A stretch of DNA of 41,966 nucleotides from Methylovulum sp. (GTDB taxonomy: Bacteria; Pseudomonadota; Gammaproteobacteria; Methylococcales; Methylomonadaceae). Position numbers and translations under genes: made by a program. The stretch is taken from contig JAURZI010000088.1 of the NCBI GenBank assembly GCA_030653435.1, forward strand, positions 1 to 41,966, read 5' to 3'. Every line of letters begins with the position of its first letter. The stretch's first letter is position 1. Positions 26,609 to 34,944 of the stretch are shown here, one piece after another. A model generated the notes under the pieces. It had not been told where the DNA came from. It did not search any database and saw nothing but the letters and a program-made list of their open reading frames with translations.

Positions 26609-28360
26609 ATGCGTAAAAATCTTCTTACCCTAACAGGGGGCTCCGTGTTGCTCCTTAACGCTGCATTGGGCCAGGCGGCCACTGACTTGCCGCCTACCGC
26701 CAAGGTTGAGATGGGGCCGGTGGAAGAGGTCTGTTCTGATTTTATTTCGCCCGAATGGCGCAAGGAACAAGTCATAGACGGCGTCACGATACAAGCGTCG
26801 CATTTGTGCAACCCCGATAATCCCGCAGATATTGCCGCTTTTGTAAAAGGCACCAACAATATTTCCATGGACACCTTGATGCAAACCCAGCTTGCTGCCG
26901 ACGCCGTCACGATGTCTGACGATGTCGATGGCGATGGCGATCCCGATAAGATCATTATTAAGCTGGAAGTCGTCGAGCTTAACGGGCATTCGCCGGATGT
27001 TAAAACGCCGATAACGACATTTGATATTGCCCCCGGCATTCAACCGACTTTCTGGGTTTATGCGCCCAAAACCCGTGATATGTCAACACTCAGTCTTTAC
27101 GAGCCGGAAGCGAACTCGCTGTTGCGCGTACCGTCGCCAGTCATCCGTGTTGAGCAGGATGATACGGTATGGATCGTGCTGGAAAACACCCATTATTTGC
27201 CGCATTCCATCCATTTGCACGGCATAGACCATCCGTTTATGGACCATAGCGGCACCGGCAATGATGGCGTAGGGCAAACCAGTAATATGGACACGATGCC
27301 GGGCGACAGCAAAACCTATGTCATCAAACCGCGCCAGCCCGGCACCATGTATTATCACTGCCACGTCCAGCCCCACACTCACATCCCTATGGGCTTGCAG
27401 GGTATTTTTGTCGTTGAGGAAAACCGTCCTAACAACTGGGTGCAAACACTTAACGTCGGTGCCGGTCATGTCCGCCATCCTTCTGTGGCGGTCAGCGAAA
27501 AATACGAGCGGGAATACGACTTGCATTATCAAACCGCTGATAAGGAGCTACACGAGGTTGTCGCCAGATCGGCGAATGATCCCCGCCTGATCGCCAAGCA
27601 CATGAACATGGAATACGACATCACCGACGCCACGGATGATTATTTTATGCTTAATGGCCGCTCGTTCCCTTACACGCTGAGGGAGTCGCTAATTGAAATG
27701 GAGCAAGACAAGAAGGTAAAGCTGCGTGTGCTAAACGGCCATACCGAAAATCTGGCTTTGCATATCCATGGCCACAAGCCTACCATCACCCATTATGACG
27801 GTGTTGATAACGGTCCCAGTTCGTATATCACCCGTGACGTGCACGGCCTGACCCCGGCGCAGCGTATCGACCTGGAACTGAGCGGTGTTGACGATGGTTT
27901 GCACAGTTTTGGCCAAGGCATCTGGATGTTCCACGACCATGTTGAAAAATCCTTTACAACGAATGGGACAGGTGAGGGCGGCGACATTAGCTTGGTCGTC
28001 TATAAAGATTTTCTCGATGCAAAAGGCATCCCCACTGCACATGGCATGAGTTTGGCGCCGTACTTCACCAAGAGCTTCTGGCAAAAAAATTACCCGATTT
28101 GGCAGGATTACGATGCTTGGCAAAGTTTGGGCTTGCCTGACTTGAAAGCCGGTTATCAGCCTTCTAAGGTGGCGGTACAAAATATTCCTGTCAAAAAAGG
28201 CGCAACAACTGGCGCGACGCAGCAAAGTTCACCACTAGGCAAATTATTTTATGGCTTATTGTTGGGCTTGTTAAGTTATGTGGCTGTCACCAAGCGGCGT
28301 TCGATTTATGATTATGCGCTTAAGTTTTATGATTACGCGCTAAAGCGGATGAAAAAATAG
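26609..28360 (+). CDS. exported multicopper oxidase with C-terminal membrane tail
   Basis: 583 residues from ATG 26609 (AGAGG 7 bases upstream; a GTG at 26588 is less likely). A signal peptide ends near GQA. Copper motifs: HSIHLHG (about 194), then YYHCHVQPHTHIPMG with Cys near 251 (the H-C-H-x3-H-x4-M type 1 plus T3 signature), then LALHIHGHKP (about 380) and WMFHDHVEKS (about 438) without Cys. The type 1 site is therefore in the first cupredoxin domain. Asp-rich DDVDGDGDPD (about 107-116) looks like a calcium loop. A membrane helix (LFYGLLLGLLSYVAV) and basic tail follow. The substrate is unknown; metal or phenol oxidation is possible. Confidence 0.87.
   Translation: MRKNLLTLTGGSVLLLNAALGQAATDLPPTAKVEMGPVEEVCSDFISPEWRKEQVIDGVTIQASHLCNPDNPADIAAFVKGTNNISMDTLMQTQLAADAVTMSDDVDGDGDPDKIIIKLEVVELNGHSPDVKTPITTFDIAPGIQPTFWVYAPKTRDMSTLSLYEPEANSLLRVPSPVIRVEQDDTVWIVLENTHYLPHSIHLHGIDHPFMDHSGTGNDGVGQTSNMDTMPGDSKTYVIKPRQPGTMYYHCHVQPHTHIPMGLQGIFVVEENRPNNWVQTLNVGAGHVRHPSVAVSEKYEREYDLHYQTADKELHEVVARSANDPRLIAKHMNMEYDITDATDDYFMLNGRSFPYTLRESLIEMEQDKKVKLRVLNGHTENLALHIHGHKPTITHYDGVDNGPSSYITRDVHGLTPAQRIDLELSGVDDGLHSFGQGIWMFHDHVEKSFTTNGTGEGGDISLVVYKDFLDAKGIPTAHGMSLAPYFTKSFWQKNYPIWQDYDAWQSLGLPDLKAGYQPSKVAVQNIPVKKGATTGATQQSSPLGKLFYGLLLGLLSYVAVTKRRSIYDYALKFYDYALKRMKK
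28305..28345 (+). repeat. 21-base tandem duplication at the oxidase C-terminus
   Basis: TTTATGATTATGCGCTTAAG at 28305-28324 recurs with three changes at 28326-28345, encoding YDYALKF then YDYALKR. Period 21 bases, in frame. Confidence 0.7.
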
Positions 28361-28370
28361 GATTAACTGT

Positions 28371-28405
28371 AGCGCCGCCATACCAGACAGGTACGGCGGC
28401 GCTTT
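28371..28405 (+). terminator. rho-independent-like terminator after the multicopper oxidase
   Basis: AGCGCCGCC (28371-28379) pairs with GGCGGCGCT (28395-28403), extended by TACC/GGTA, with a short TTT after the stem. The stem is very G+C rich; the T run is short. Confidence 0.6.
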
Positions 28406-28418
28406 AGGTTGTATCAAG

Positions 28419-28439
28419 CAGGGATGACGAGCATCCCTG
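28419..28439. repeat. small perfect hairpin
   Basis: CAGGGATG (28419-28426) and CATCCCTG (28432-28439) with a 5-base loop ACGAG. It lies in the 274-base gap before the AP2-like gene's 3' end and may be the terminator or part of a repeated intergenic element. Confidence 0.6.
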
Positions 28440-28634
28440 AGCTCTTTGGCAACCTGAGGATCTGGTCTTGGTGGTGGTCGGTTAGCCGCTACACGCAATA
28501 TGCAGGTACTGATAGCGGGGTATGTGGCAAGTAATCCCTTGGGGCAGAATTTCTGCAAATACTGTCAATCATTTGCTGATGCCGGAGCGGTTAGGGACAT
28601 TCACTTTACTGGACACCCTCTACAACTGGTCTGG

Positions 28635-29144
28635 TCACACGGCATTTAAATTTTCATCGTCATACAATCGCGTTTTTTTCCAGCCGACAAACTTGTCGTC
28701 ATGAAATTCAATGTCGTTATCTATCGAATATTCATAACAGCTTCTGAACAGTTTGGCAGTACGGAACGCATGCAATTCATCATCTGCCGTCACTTTCTCG
28801 ACATTGCCCACTTGAAATGTTTTATTCCTTGCTTTTCCGTTACAGACCCAAAAAACGGTGTAGCACAAATAACTTTTGTCTTTACGGTGGTCGAACTTTA
28901 CGGTTCGGGAGACCCCTGTAACACCCGTAGTCGTTTTGTTTTTAGGTGGCTTGAGGAATCGCGTCTTGCTGCCCTTTAATACAACCAACATCTGGTCGCG
29001 CCAGGTAATTGCCGCCTGCAGGGACTTGCCTTTGTTTCCCCATAATTTATGGGAAAAATAGCGGCTGCTTTCCTTGCCGCGCCTTACGATGCGTACTTGA
29101 AAACCAAACACATCCGGTTCGGTAATATGTTTATTTTTTTCCAT
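28635..29144 (-). CDS. protein with two AP2-like DNA-binding domains
   Basis: 169 residues, basic. GFQVRIVRRGKESSRYFSHK followed by LQAAITWRDQML (about 14-50) and GVTGVSRTVKFDHRKDKSY followed by TVFWVCNGKARNKTFQVG (about 73-112) each resemble the AP2/ERF fold: three strands with GV-x-R and F/Y-x-V patterns, then a helix. AP2 domains in bacteria usually accompany HNH homing endonucleases or mobile DNA; no HNH motif is seen here. GGAGG lies 8 bases before the ATG, a strong ribosome binding site. It could be a DNA-binding regulator or a domesticated mobile-element protein. Confidence 0.6.
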   Translation of the reverse strand: MEKNKHITEPDVFGFQVRIVRRGKESSRYFSHKLWGNKGKSLQAAITWRDQMLVVLKGSKTRFLKPPKNKTTTGVTGVSRTVKFDHRKDKSYLCYTVFWVCNGKARNKTFQVGNVEKVTADDELHAFRTAKLFRSCYEYSIDNDIEFHDDKFVGWKKTRLYDDENLNAV

Positions 29145-29290
29145 AGATTAATCCTCCATAAGAATTACTTGATAAGCTAGCAGCAAGGTTATGCCGCCGA
29201 ATCATTATATTTCTAATATTGCCTTTTGTAACCTAATTGTCATAAATTATCGCTGAAGCCAATGTAAAAGCAAGCAAAAAATAACAACAC

Positions 29291-29346
29291 TAGACAATTC
29301 CCGACTGATCTGGTGTAGAATAGCCTCCATCCCACTGCCACAGTGG
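29291..29346 (+). promoter_or_regulatory. candidate promoter and palindrome upstream of peroxiredoxin
   Basis: TAGAAT (29316-29321) with TAGACA (29291-29296) at 19 bases is a weak sigma-70-like pair. Just after the expected start point is a perfect palindrome, CCACTG-CCA-CAGTGG (29332-29346), which could be an operator or a 5' leader hairpin. GGAG 7 bases before the ATG serves as ribosome binding site. Confidence 0.35.
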
Positions 29347-29395
29347 TTGATTAAAGCCAGTAATCCTTTATTTTTCAATATCATGGAGATAATCA

Positions 29396-30001
29396 ATGAG
29401 CGTATTAGTCGGTAAGCAAGCCCCTGATTTTACAGTTCCTGCAGTACTAGGCGATGGTCAAATAGTTGACTCATTCAGCTTCTCTGAAGCCACTAGCGGT
29501 AAATATGCAGTCGTCTTTTTCTACCCATTAGACTTCACTTTTGTTTGTCCTAGCGAACTGATCGCACTGGATCACCGTATGGATGAATTTAAAAGCCGTG
29601 GCGTTGAAGTTATTGCTGTATCGATAGACTCGCATTTCACCCACAATGCTTGGCGTAACACCCCTATCAACAAAGGCGGCATAGGCCCTGTGCGTTATAC
29701 GATGGCTGCCGATATTGCCCACTCAATCTGTAAAGATTATGATGTTGAAGCTGCGGCACCTGCTGTTGCATTCCGTGGCACATTCCTGATAGACCGTAGC
29801 GGCCTGGTTCGTCATCAAGTAGTCAATGATCTGCCGTTAGGCCGTGATATGGACGAGTTGCTGCGTGTCATTGATGCGTTGCAGTTCCATGAAGAACATG
29901 GCGAAGTTTGTCCGGCTGGCTGGAATAAAGGCGACGCGGGTATGAATGCAAGCCCGGCAGGTGTTGCAGAATATCTGGATAAAAACGCTGACAAATTGTA
30001 A
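29396..30001 (+). CDS. typical 2-Cys peroxiredoxin (AhpC/TSA, Prx1 type)
   Basis: 201 residues. Peroxidatic Cys51 lies in DFTFVCPSELIALD and resolving Cys172 in EVCPAGW, the typical 2-Cys pattern. It reduces H2O2, organic peroxides and possibly peroxynitrite in the cytoplasm, needing thioredoxin or an AhpF-like reductase, neither of which is in the window. The FVCPSE form and the C-terminal YLDKNADKL are Prx1-like. A strong terminator follows. Confidence 0.95.
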   Translation: MSVLVGKQAPDFTVPAVLGDGQIVDSFSFSEATSGKYAVVFFYPLDFTFVCPSELIALDHRMDEFKSRGVEVIAVSIDSHFTHNAWRNTPINKGGIGPVRYTMAADIAHSICKDYDVEAAAPAVAFRGTFLIDRSGLVRHQVVNDLPLGRDMDELLRVIDALQFHEEHGEVCPAGWNKGDAGMNASPAGVAEYLDKNADKL

Positions 30002-30014
30002 GGCTTTGTAAAAC

Positions 30015-30053
30015 AAAAAGACGCGTCGTGCCTGCACAACGCGTCTTTTTTTT
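30015..30053 (+). terminator. intrinsic terminator, peroxiredoxin
   Basis: AAAAAGACGCGT and ACGCGTCTTTTT form a long stem with an inner GTGC/GCAC pair, followed by eight T. The A run on the left arm makes it usable for the convergent gene too. Confidence 0.9.
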
Positions 30054-30064
30054 GTCGCACAGAC

Positions 30065-30352
30065 CTAATCCGCTTTTTTGGCTATATCGGCCAACAATTT
30101 TTTTCTGACCAGATAAGCCGCGCCGATAGCGCATATAGCCGGGATCTGGGTAACAATAAAAACTGCGGTAAAGTTTTTACCAAAAAGCCCTACTAAACCG
30201 GCCAGTACGGTTAATTTGACTGCCCACCAGGCAAGCCAGTAGCCCATCAGGCCGATCACCACCCATTTTACCGTCGATTCACCTTTCTCTTTTGCCGTCA
30301 TATAAAACCATACCATGATGGCAATGCCCGCCGCTTTAGCTAAAAACAACAT
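30065..30352 (-). CDS. small unknown membrane protein
   Basis: 95 residues with about three membrane helices (5-19, 27-55 and 63-82) and a basic, Lys-rich tail. No family recognised. It converges on the peroxiredoxin gene and shares the bidirectional terminator at 30015-30053. Confidence 0.7.
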   Translation of the reverse strand: MLFLAKAAGIAIMVWFYMTAKEKGESTVKWVVIGLMGYWLAWWAVKLTVLAGLVGLFGKNFTAVFIVTQIPAICAIGAAYLVRKKLLADIAKKAD

Positions 30353-30503
30353 CTTGACCCCCCCCTTTATACATTATAAATAATAGCGGGTCATGATATG
30401 CCATAACAGGCCATGATTACATCCATTTTTAATGGCGGAAGCCATGTGTCGGCCAGTCCCGCCGGTCCCGCATCAGAGCAATGCCATAATCCGATCAGTT
30501 ACT

Positions 30504-31574
30504 ATGGATCCTACAGATTTTCAACAACGCCTCCTGGGCTGGTTTGACCAACACGGGCGCAAGGATCTGCCCTGGCAGCAAGATAGGTCGCCCTATAGGG
30601 TATGGCTGTCCGAAACCATGCTGCAACAAACCCAAGTAGCTACAGTTATCCCTTATTTCAACGCGTTTATAGGAAGATTTCCAACCCTGGAAAGTCTGGC
30701 GAATGCGGCTATCGATGATGTGTTGCACCTCTGGTCTGGATTGGGTTATTACGCACGCGCCCGTAACTTGCATAAAGCTGCACAACTGATCAATAAACAA
30801 GGCTACTTTCCCGATACCTTAGCCGAACTTATTGACTTGCCAGGCATCGGGCCATCCACAGCCGGGGCGGTCTTAAGCATTGCCTTCAACAAAAGCCACC
30901 CGATACTTGACGGTAATGTGAAAAGGGTTTTGACACGGTTTCAGGCAATTCCCGGCTGGCCGGGAAACAGCCGGATCAATAAGCAACTATGGGCGCTTAG
31001 CGCAGAACTGATGCCGGCAGCACGTGCCGCAGATTATACCCAGGCTATCATGGATTTGGGGGCAACCCTTTGTACGCGCCGAAATCCGTCCTGCACGGTT
31101 TGTCCGGTCAATACGCATTGTAAAGCCCGGGTCAGCGGTACGGTTGCTTTATACCCGACTCCCAAACCTGCCAAAACGTTGCCGACAAAACACTTGTTTT
31201 TTTTATTGCTGACGGATCAGTATGGCAGGGTATTGCTGGAAAAAAGGCCGCCTAACGGAATCTGGGGCGGTTTATGGAGCCTGCCGGAGTTTGATAACCT
31301 GGACGATGCGGGGCATTGGTGCCAAGCCAAGAATGTACGTATTCTCAGCCAAAACTTGCTAAAGCCCAGACGCCACACCTTCTCGCATTACCACCTCGAT
31401 TACACCCCCTTATATGCCGAAATAAAAAACCCTATAAATATTGTGATGGATGCCGGTCCGGCAGTTTGGTATAACACCGTCTGGCATCACGCTGAAGAAA
31501 TTAACAACTTAGGTTTGGCGGCGCCGATTAAAATATTGTTGCAGTCGCTAAACAATGGGAATGACAATGACTAG
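30504..31574 (+). CDS. mutY: adenine DNA glycosylase
   Basis: I take ATG 30504 (MDPTDFQQRLLGWF), which puts the catalytic glutamate of SETMLQQTQV at residue 37 as in E. coli MutY; a longer frame starts at 30432. It removes A from A:8-oxoG pairs. The helix-hairpin-helix LPGIGPSTAGAV, the C-x6-C-x2-C-x5-C cluster (CTRRNPSCTVCPVNTHC) and a C-terminal NUDIX-like domain are all visible. It overlaps yggX by 8 bases. Confidence 0.95.
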   Translation: MDPTDFQQRLLGWFDQHGRKDLPWQQDRSPYRVWLSETMLQQTQVATVIPYFNAFIGRFPTLESLANAAIDDVLHLWSGLGYYARARNLHKAAQLINKQGYFPDTLAELIDLPGIGPSTAGAVLSIAFNKSHPILDGNVKRVLTRFQAIPGWPGNSRINKQLWALSAELMPAARAADYTQAIMDLGATLCTRRNPSCTVCPVNTHCKARVSGTVALYPTPKPAKTLPTKHLFFLLLTDQYGRVLLEKRPPNGIWGGLWSLPEFDNLDDAGHWCQAKNVRILSQNLLKPRRHTFSHYHLDYTPLYAEIKNPINIVMDAGPAVWYNTVWHHAEEINNLGLAAPIKILLQSLNNGNDND

Positions 31575-31839
31575 ATTCGTACACTGTGTAAAATTGGGTC
31601 GGGAAGCCGAAGGCCTCGACACTCCGCCGTTCCCTGGCGAAAAAGGCCAGGAGATTTATCAAAAAATCTCCAAACAAGCCTGGAAAGATTGGTTAAGCAA
31701 ACAAACCATGCTGATTAACGAGAACAAGCTGGCCAGTTTCGACCCTAAAGCCAGGGCTTATTTGGCGGAAGAAAGGGGTAAATTTTTGTTTGAAGGCAAT
31801 AACGAAATGCCCCAAGGCTATGTGCCGCCAAAGGGCTAA
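31567..31839 (+). CDS. yggX: Fe(2+)-trafficking / oxidative-protection protein
   Basis: 90 residues from ATG 31567, preceded by GGGA at 6 bases. CVKLGREAEGLDTPPFPG and YLAEERGKFLFEG are standard YggX. It is linked to protection of Fe-S enzymes and iron traffic. The mutY-yggX order is common in gammaproteobacteria. Confidence 0.93.
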   Translation: MTRFVHCVKLGREAEGLDTPPFPGEKGQEIYQKISKQAWKDWLSKQTMLINENKLASFDPKARAYLAEERGKFLFEGNNEMPQGYVPPKG

Positions 31840-31857
31840 TAAGCGTCTATGTGGAAA

Positions 31858-31897
31858 AAGGCGGTCGGATGCTTTCTCCTTCCGCCTTCCGGTTTTT
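31858..31897 (+). terminator. terminator after yggX
   Basis: AAGGCGG (31858-31864) pairs with CCGCCTT (31882-31888), followed by CCGGTTTTT. Also serves as the end of the convergent secreted-protein gene. Confidence 0.55.
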
Positions 31898-31925
31898 CAA
31901 TTAAAGGCCAATAAGCAATATCAGC

Positions 31926-32339
31926 TTACTTGGGGCATACTATTACCGCATAGTCGACATCTATTATTTTGATGGCGGGGTAAAACTCCGGGCTTGGTAC
32001 TGCGCCCAAAAAAGACAGCACTTTGCCCCTTAAATCAGCCACGGTCCTGGGGTTGTCAATGACTTTAATATCCAGTTCGGTGTTGCGCGGCAGTTTTTCC
32101 AGATTACCCTGCTCATCTGGGTTTATGGCTTGCAACTTATCGGTTATTGCAAAGATGATCTTGTCAAAATGAAGTAACGGCTGGGTAAGACTGGCCGCTC
32201 CTGCGGCATTTACTGCGGGTTTGCAGCTAGCGTTTGCGGCTTTGCCTATGTTATCAACAACAGGTACCGCCGCCATGACTTGGCTGGCAAACAAGGCAGC
32301 GCCCATTGTGAATAGGGGAATTAATAAATGTTTATTCAT
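31926..32339 (-). CDS. secreted protein of unknown function
   Basis: 137 residues with a clear signal peptide (cleavage near VMAAVP, residue 23). The mature part has two Cys (one near residue 39, one near the C-terminus in VIVCPK), which could form a disulfide. DIKVIDNPRTVADLRGKVLSFLG is the most structured segment. No family recognised. Upstream lies metA, whose terminator separates the two. Confidence 0.75.
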   Translation of the reverse strand: MNKHLLIPLFTMGAALFASQVMAAVPVVDNIGKAANASCKPAVNAAGAASLTQPLLHFDKIIFAITDKLQAINPDEQGNLEKLPRNTELDIKVIDNPRTVADLRGKVLSFLGAVPSPEFYPAIKIIDVDYAVIVCPK

Positions 32340-32531
32340 GATTATAGCCCTCGCCTGATAGGTTGATGGATATGGGCTAAAAATAGTTTAAAGCCCATCC
32401 GTATGCGCCGAAACAAGAATCCATGCGGTAACGTTGCTCCATTGCATGGTTTACATCTACAGCATAAAGTGGTTTGCGTCAATATTTTTATAAATAACGA
32501 TAATCCATTATTATCCCGTGCAGCCTGGGCC

Positions 32532-32566
32532 AAAAAATCCCTTTATCTTCATAGGTCTAAGGGATT
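32532..32566 (-). terminator. terminator embedded in the metA 3' end
   Basis: On the minus strand AATCCCTT (within the Asn-Pro-Leu codons) pairs with AAGGGATT, followed by six T. The metA stop TGA (32549-32551) sits in the loop, so the left arm is coding. Confidence 0.75.
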
Positions 32567-33613
32567 ATCAGGATCTATGCCCGCCATAAATGGCTTGCGC
32601 CTATCCTGGTCGGTCAATTGGTAAACCTTGCCCAACCAATTGTTGAACACCGCTTTTGCCGTATCCCGCCAAGTATTGTCAAGATATTCCAGTACCTGAA
32701 GTTCGGGGAATTTTTCCAGCTGTTGCCCCGTTTTTTTGGCTAGTCTGACATGTTGCCGATACTGGGTAAAAATCCGTTGTGCGGCTTCGCCAAAGTAATG
32801 CTCTGGGAATGGGGGATAGTCCGCTGTCTCGGAGTGATAAAAACGCATTACTTCGCGCTTATATTCTTTTAGCAGGCTGATGTCATCATATTCAGGATGT
32901 CCCTGAAAAAACACAATACGGAAGCCGTCTTCGCTGACGGCAAGATGGACTCCCGCCTCTTTGCTGGCAGCCAGGATCTTGAGGCCGTGTTTTTCCATAT
33001 CGCTTTGGAATATCTCATTAAAGCGCGAATGCGGGACATCAAAGCGGGTGTTGATCTCGGCAACTAAGGGGTGCGTGCGATCCAGCACTTTATGGGCAAA
33101 CACACCCCAGCGTTTCTGGGGCAAGCGGGTACGTGCAATGCCGTAACGGTATTGAATGATCGCATGGGTAGCCAGACACGAGCACAGCACCGATGCGACA
33201 TTCTCCCTGGCCCAAGAAAACACCTCAGTCAGGGGTTGCCAAAAATCCTCTTCGGGGAGGCTCTGCCGGGTGACGTTCGCGCCGCTGATAATTAACGCAT
33301 CCAGGCCATCCTGTTGGATTTTTGCAAACGGTTCGTAATATTTGTTGATATGCGCTTGCGCCTCCGGGCTTCTTGTGAGGCCTTCAATGGTAAACGGGTG
33401 GACATGAAACTGTACAATCTGGTTGCAGGCGCCCACTAACCTGAAGAACTGGCGCTCTGTCGCCTCCAGTGCGGCATCGGGCATCATATTAAGCAAGCCG
33501 ATATGTATTTCCCGAATATCCTGATGGCTGGCGCGTTCAGGATCAACAATTTCTTCACCTTCTTCGCGCAGGCGCTGGAACGTGGGTAAGTCAGTATGTG
33601 CGACTAAAGGCAT
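32549..33613 (-). CDS. metA: homoserine O-acyltransferase (MetA family)
   Basis: 354 residues of the MetA/HTS family, the first step of methionine synthesis from homoserine. NMMPDAALEATERQFFRL and the catalytic Cys in CSCLATHAI (Cys146 most likely) mark the family; RWGVFAHKVLDRTHPL and PHSRFNEI follow. Whether it uses succinyl-CoA or acetyl-CoA cannot be told from what I see. AAGG about 10 bases upstream is a fair ribosome binding site. No SAM riboswitch is visible upstream. Confidence 0.92.
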   Translation of the reverse strand: MPLVAHTDLPTFQRLREEGEEIVDPERASHQDIREIHIGLLNMMPDAALEATERQFFRLVGACNQIVQFHVHPFTIEGLTRSPEAQAHINKYYEPFAKIQQDGLDALIISGANVTRQSLPEEDFWQPLTEVFSWARENVASVLCSCLATHAIIQYRYGIARTRLPQKRWGVFAHKVLDRTHPLVAEINTRFDVPHSRFNEIFQSDMEKHGLKILAASKEAGVHLAVSEDGFRIVFFQGHPEYDDISLLKEYKREVMRFYHSETADYPPFPEHYFGEAAQRIFTQYRQHVRLAKKTGQQLEKFPELQVLEYLDNTWRDTAKAVFNNWLGKVYQLTDQDRRKPFMAGIDPDNPLDL

Positions 33614-33632
33614 AAGCGGAAACCTTCAGTCA

Positions 33633-34478
33633 TCATTGCTGTAGGCTAAGCGCGTCGGCAACCAGTTTGATGAAATCATCTTCGCACTTAACGGCGGCGA
33701 CATCATTGGCGTCGACAATATAACCATACTGTTCGGCTATGGCTTGGTAGCGCGGCAGTCTGGATGTGAACAGTTCAGGGAAAACCCAGGAGACAAATTC
33801 ATCGGGCGGCATGGCATCAGTGGACGCGTATTTTTTCAGCCGCATAAATTCGTCAAGTTTCTGGTCAAGAAACGCTTCTCGGTAATACAGGGGCTTGGGG
33901 TCGGTTTTGGCCCGTTCGATAATGGTCTGTTCCAATGTGGGCGGTATTTTGATGTAGATAATCAAGGTATGTTGCGCCAATGTTGCCAATGTTTCGGGGC
34001 TGTCCAGTTCGCAGACGCTGCCGCCGGCATCGTTGATGAAGTGCTTATAGCCGTAGATGTCCTCGGCTTTATGGATAAAATCGGGGACATCCAGCATGGC
34101 GGCGATTTCCGCCTGATGGTGGAGCTTTTGCCGACGTTTGAATTCGGGCAAGGGCAGGCCGCCCAACTCAGGGTTGCCGAGCTTGCCCAAAAAGCTGGAA
34201 ACTGCTGCCAAGTTATCGACGGTGATTTTACTGCTGATATAAATGGAATCAGACAGCAGCAGCTCGCGCAAAAAAGGTACGCTGATCGCCTGGCGCTTAA
34301 TGTTATCGAGTATCGGTTCTTTCAAATATTTGGTGCCTATCCGGTAGTCGCCTGAATAATGAAACCATTTGGCTTTAGGTAATTTATTGGCCAATGTGGT
34401 TTTTCCGGCGCCGGACATTGCCAGTAAGGTGATTCTTTTGGATTGCCAGTTCAAAAAATCCTGGGGGCTCATTTTCAT
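33633..34478 (-). CDS. P-loop ATPase / kinase-like protein
   Basis: 281 residues. LLAMSGAGKTTLANKLP (about 18-34) is a shikimate- or adenylate-kinase-like Walker A. Then come a YSGDYRIGTKYL segment and DAGGSVCELDSPE (about 150-162), plausible nucleotide/substrate site. The substrate is unknown. It has a good Shine-Dalgarno (AGGA, 6 bases upstream) and starts 9 bases after the DUF6763 gene ends. Confidence 0.75.
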   Translation of the reverse strand: MKMSPQDFLNWQSKRITLLAMSGAGKTTLANKLPKAKWFHYSGDYRIGTKYLKEPILDNIKRQAISVPFLRELLLSDSIYISSKITVDNLAAVSSFLGKLGNPELGGLPLPEFKRRQKLHHQAEIAAMLDVPDFIHKAEDIYGYKHFINDAGGSVCELDSPETLATLAQHTLIIYIKIPPTLEQTIIERAKTDPKPLYYREAFLDQKLDEFMRLKKYASTDAMPPDEFVSWVFPELFTSRLPRYQAIAEQYGYIVDANDVAAVKCEDDFIKLVADALSLQQ

Positions 34479-34487
34479 CTGTCAGTC

Positions 34488-34790
34488 CTATTCGTCCAGA
34501 TAATCATCAATGTCCATATCTTCGGGGTTAGGTTTGTGTTCGTCAGTATCCGAATAGCCCAGATCGTCACTTTCAATATCATCGAAAGGTGCGCTCCAGT
34601 CCTCGGGGTCTTCGATATAGTCGAACGTTGAGCCATACCAGCTATCGTGGTCATACTCGCCTATATCGCCGTTAAGGTATTGCACTTCAATGGCGTCATC
34701 GCTTTCTTCAATGGCGATAACTTTAAATTTCAGGTTGTTTTCTAGGTCTTTATACCAACTGCCTATGATAGGGTCTGCTACGGTGGTCAT
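34488..34790 (-). CDS. DUF6763 family acidic protein
   Basis: 100 residues. DPIIGSWYKDLENNLKFKVIAIEESDD and VQYLNGDIGEYDHDSWYG match the DUF6763 family; the tail is very acidic (DDIESDDLGYSD, DMDIDDYLDE). Function unknown. It heads the operon with the P-loop gene. Confidence 0.85.
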   Translation of the reverse strand: MTTVADPIIGSWYKDLENNLKFKVIAIEESDDAIEVQYLNGDIGEYDHDSWYGSTFDYIEDPEDWSAPFDDIESDDLGYSDTDEHKPNPEDMDIDDYLDE

Positions 34791-34944
34791 CTGTGTTACC
34801 TCAAGATATTGTGTTGGCTTATCCTGGTCTGGATAAGGGAAATGGGGAATATTATGGATACAGGGGGGGAAAATACAAAAATTTTTTGCTTGGGAAGCTT
34901 GCCGACCAGTCGGGGATGTTGGTCGGCGCTGTTACAAGTTGCTC

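Noticed and set aside
28340-28558. Minus-strand ORF (72 codons) after the oxidase
   Set aside because: It includes the terminator hairpin and the oxidase 3' end, has no ribosome binding site, and its composition is not protein-like.
30432-30503. 24-residue N-terminal extension of mutY
   Set aside because: The ATG at 30504 places the catalytic Glu at 37 as in known MutY; the extra residues are Pro-rich and unlike MutY.
32340-32548. SAM riboswitch or other RNA next to metA
   Set aside because: It lies downstream of metA, and I find no SAM riboswitch core there or in the short region upstream of metA.
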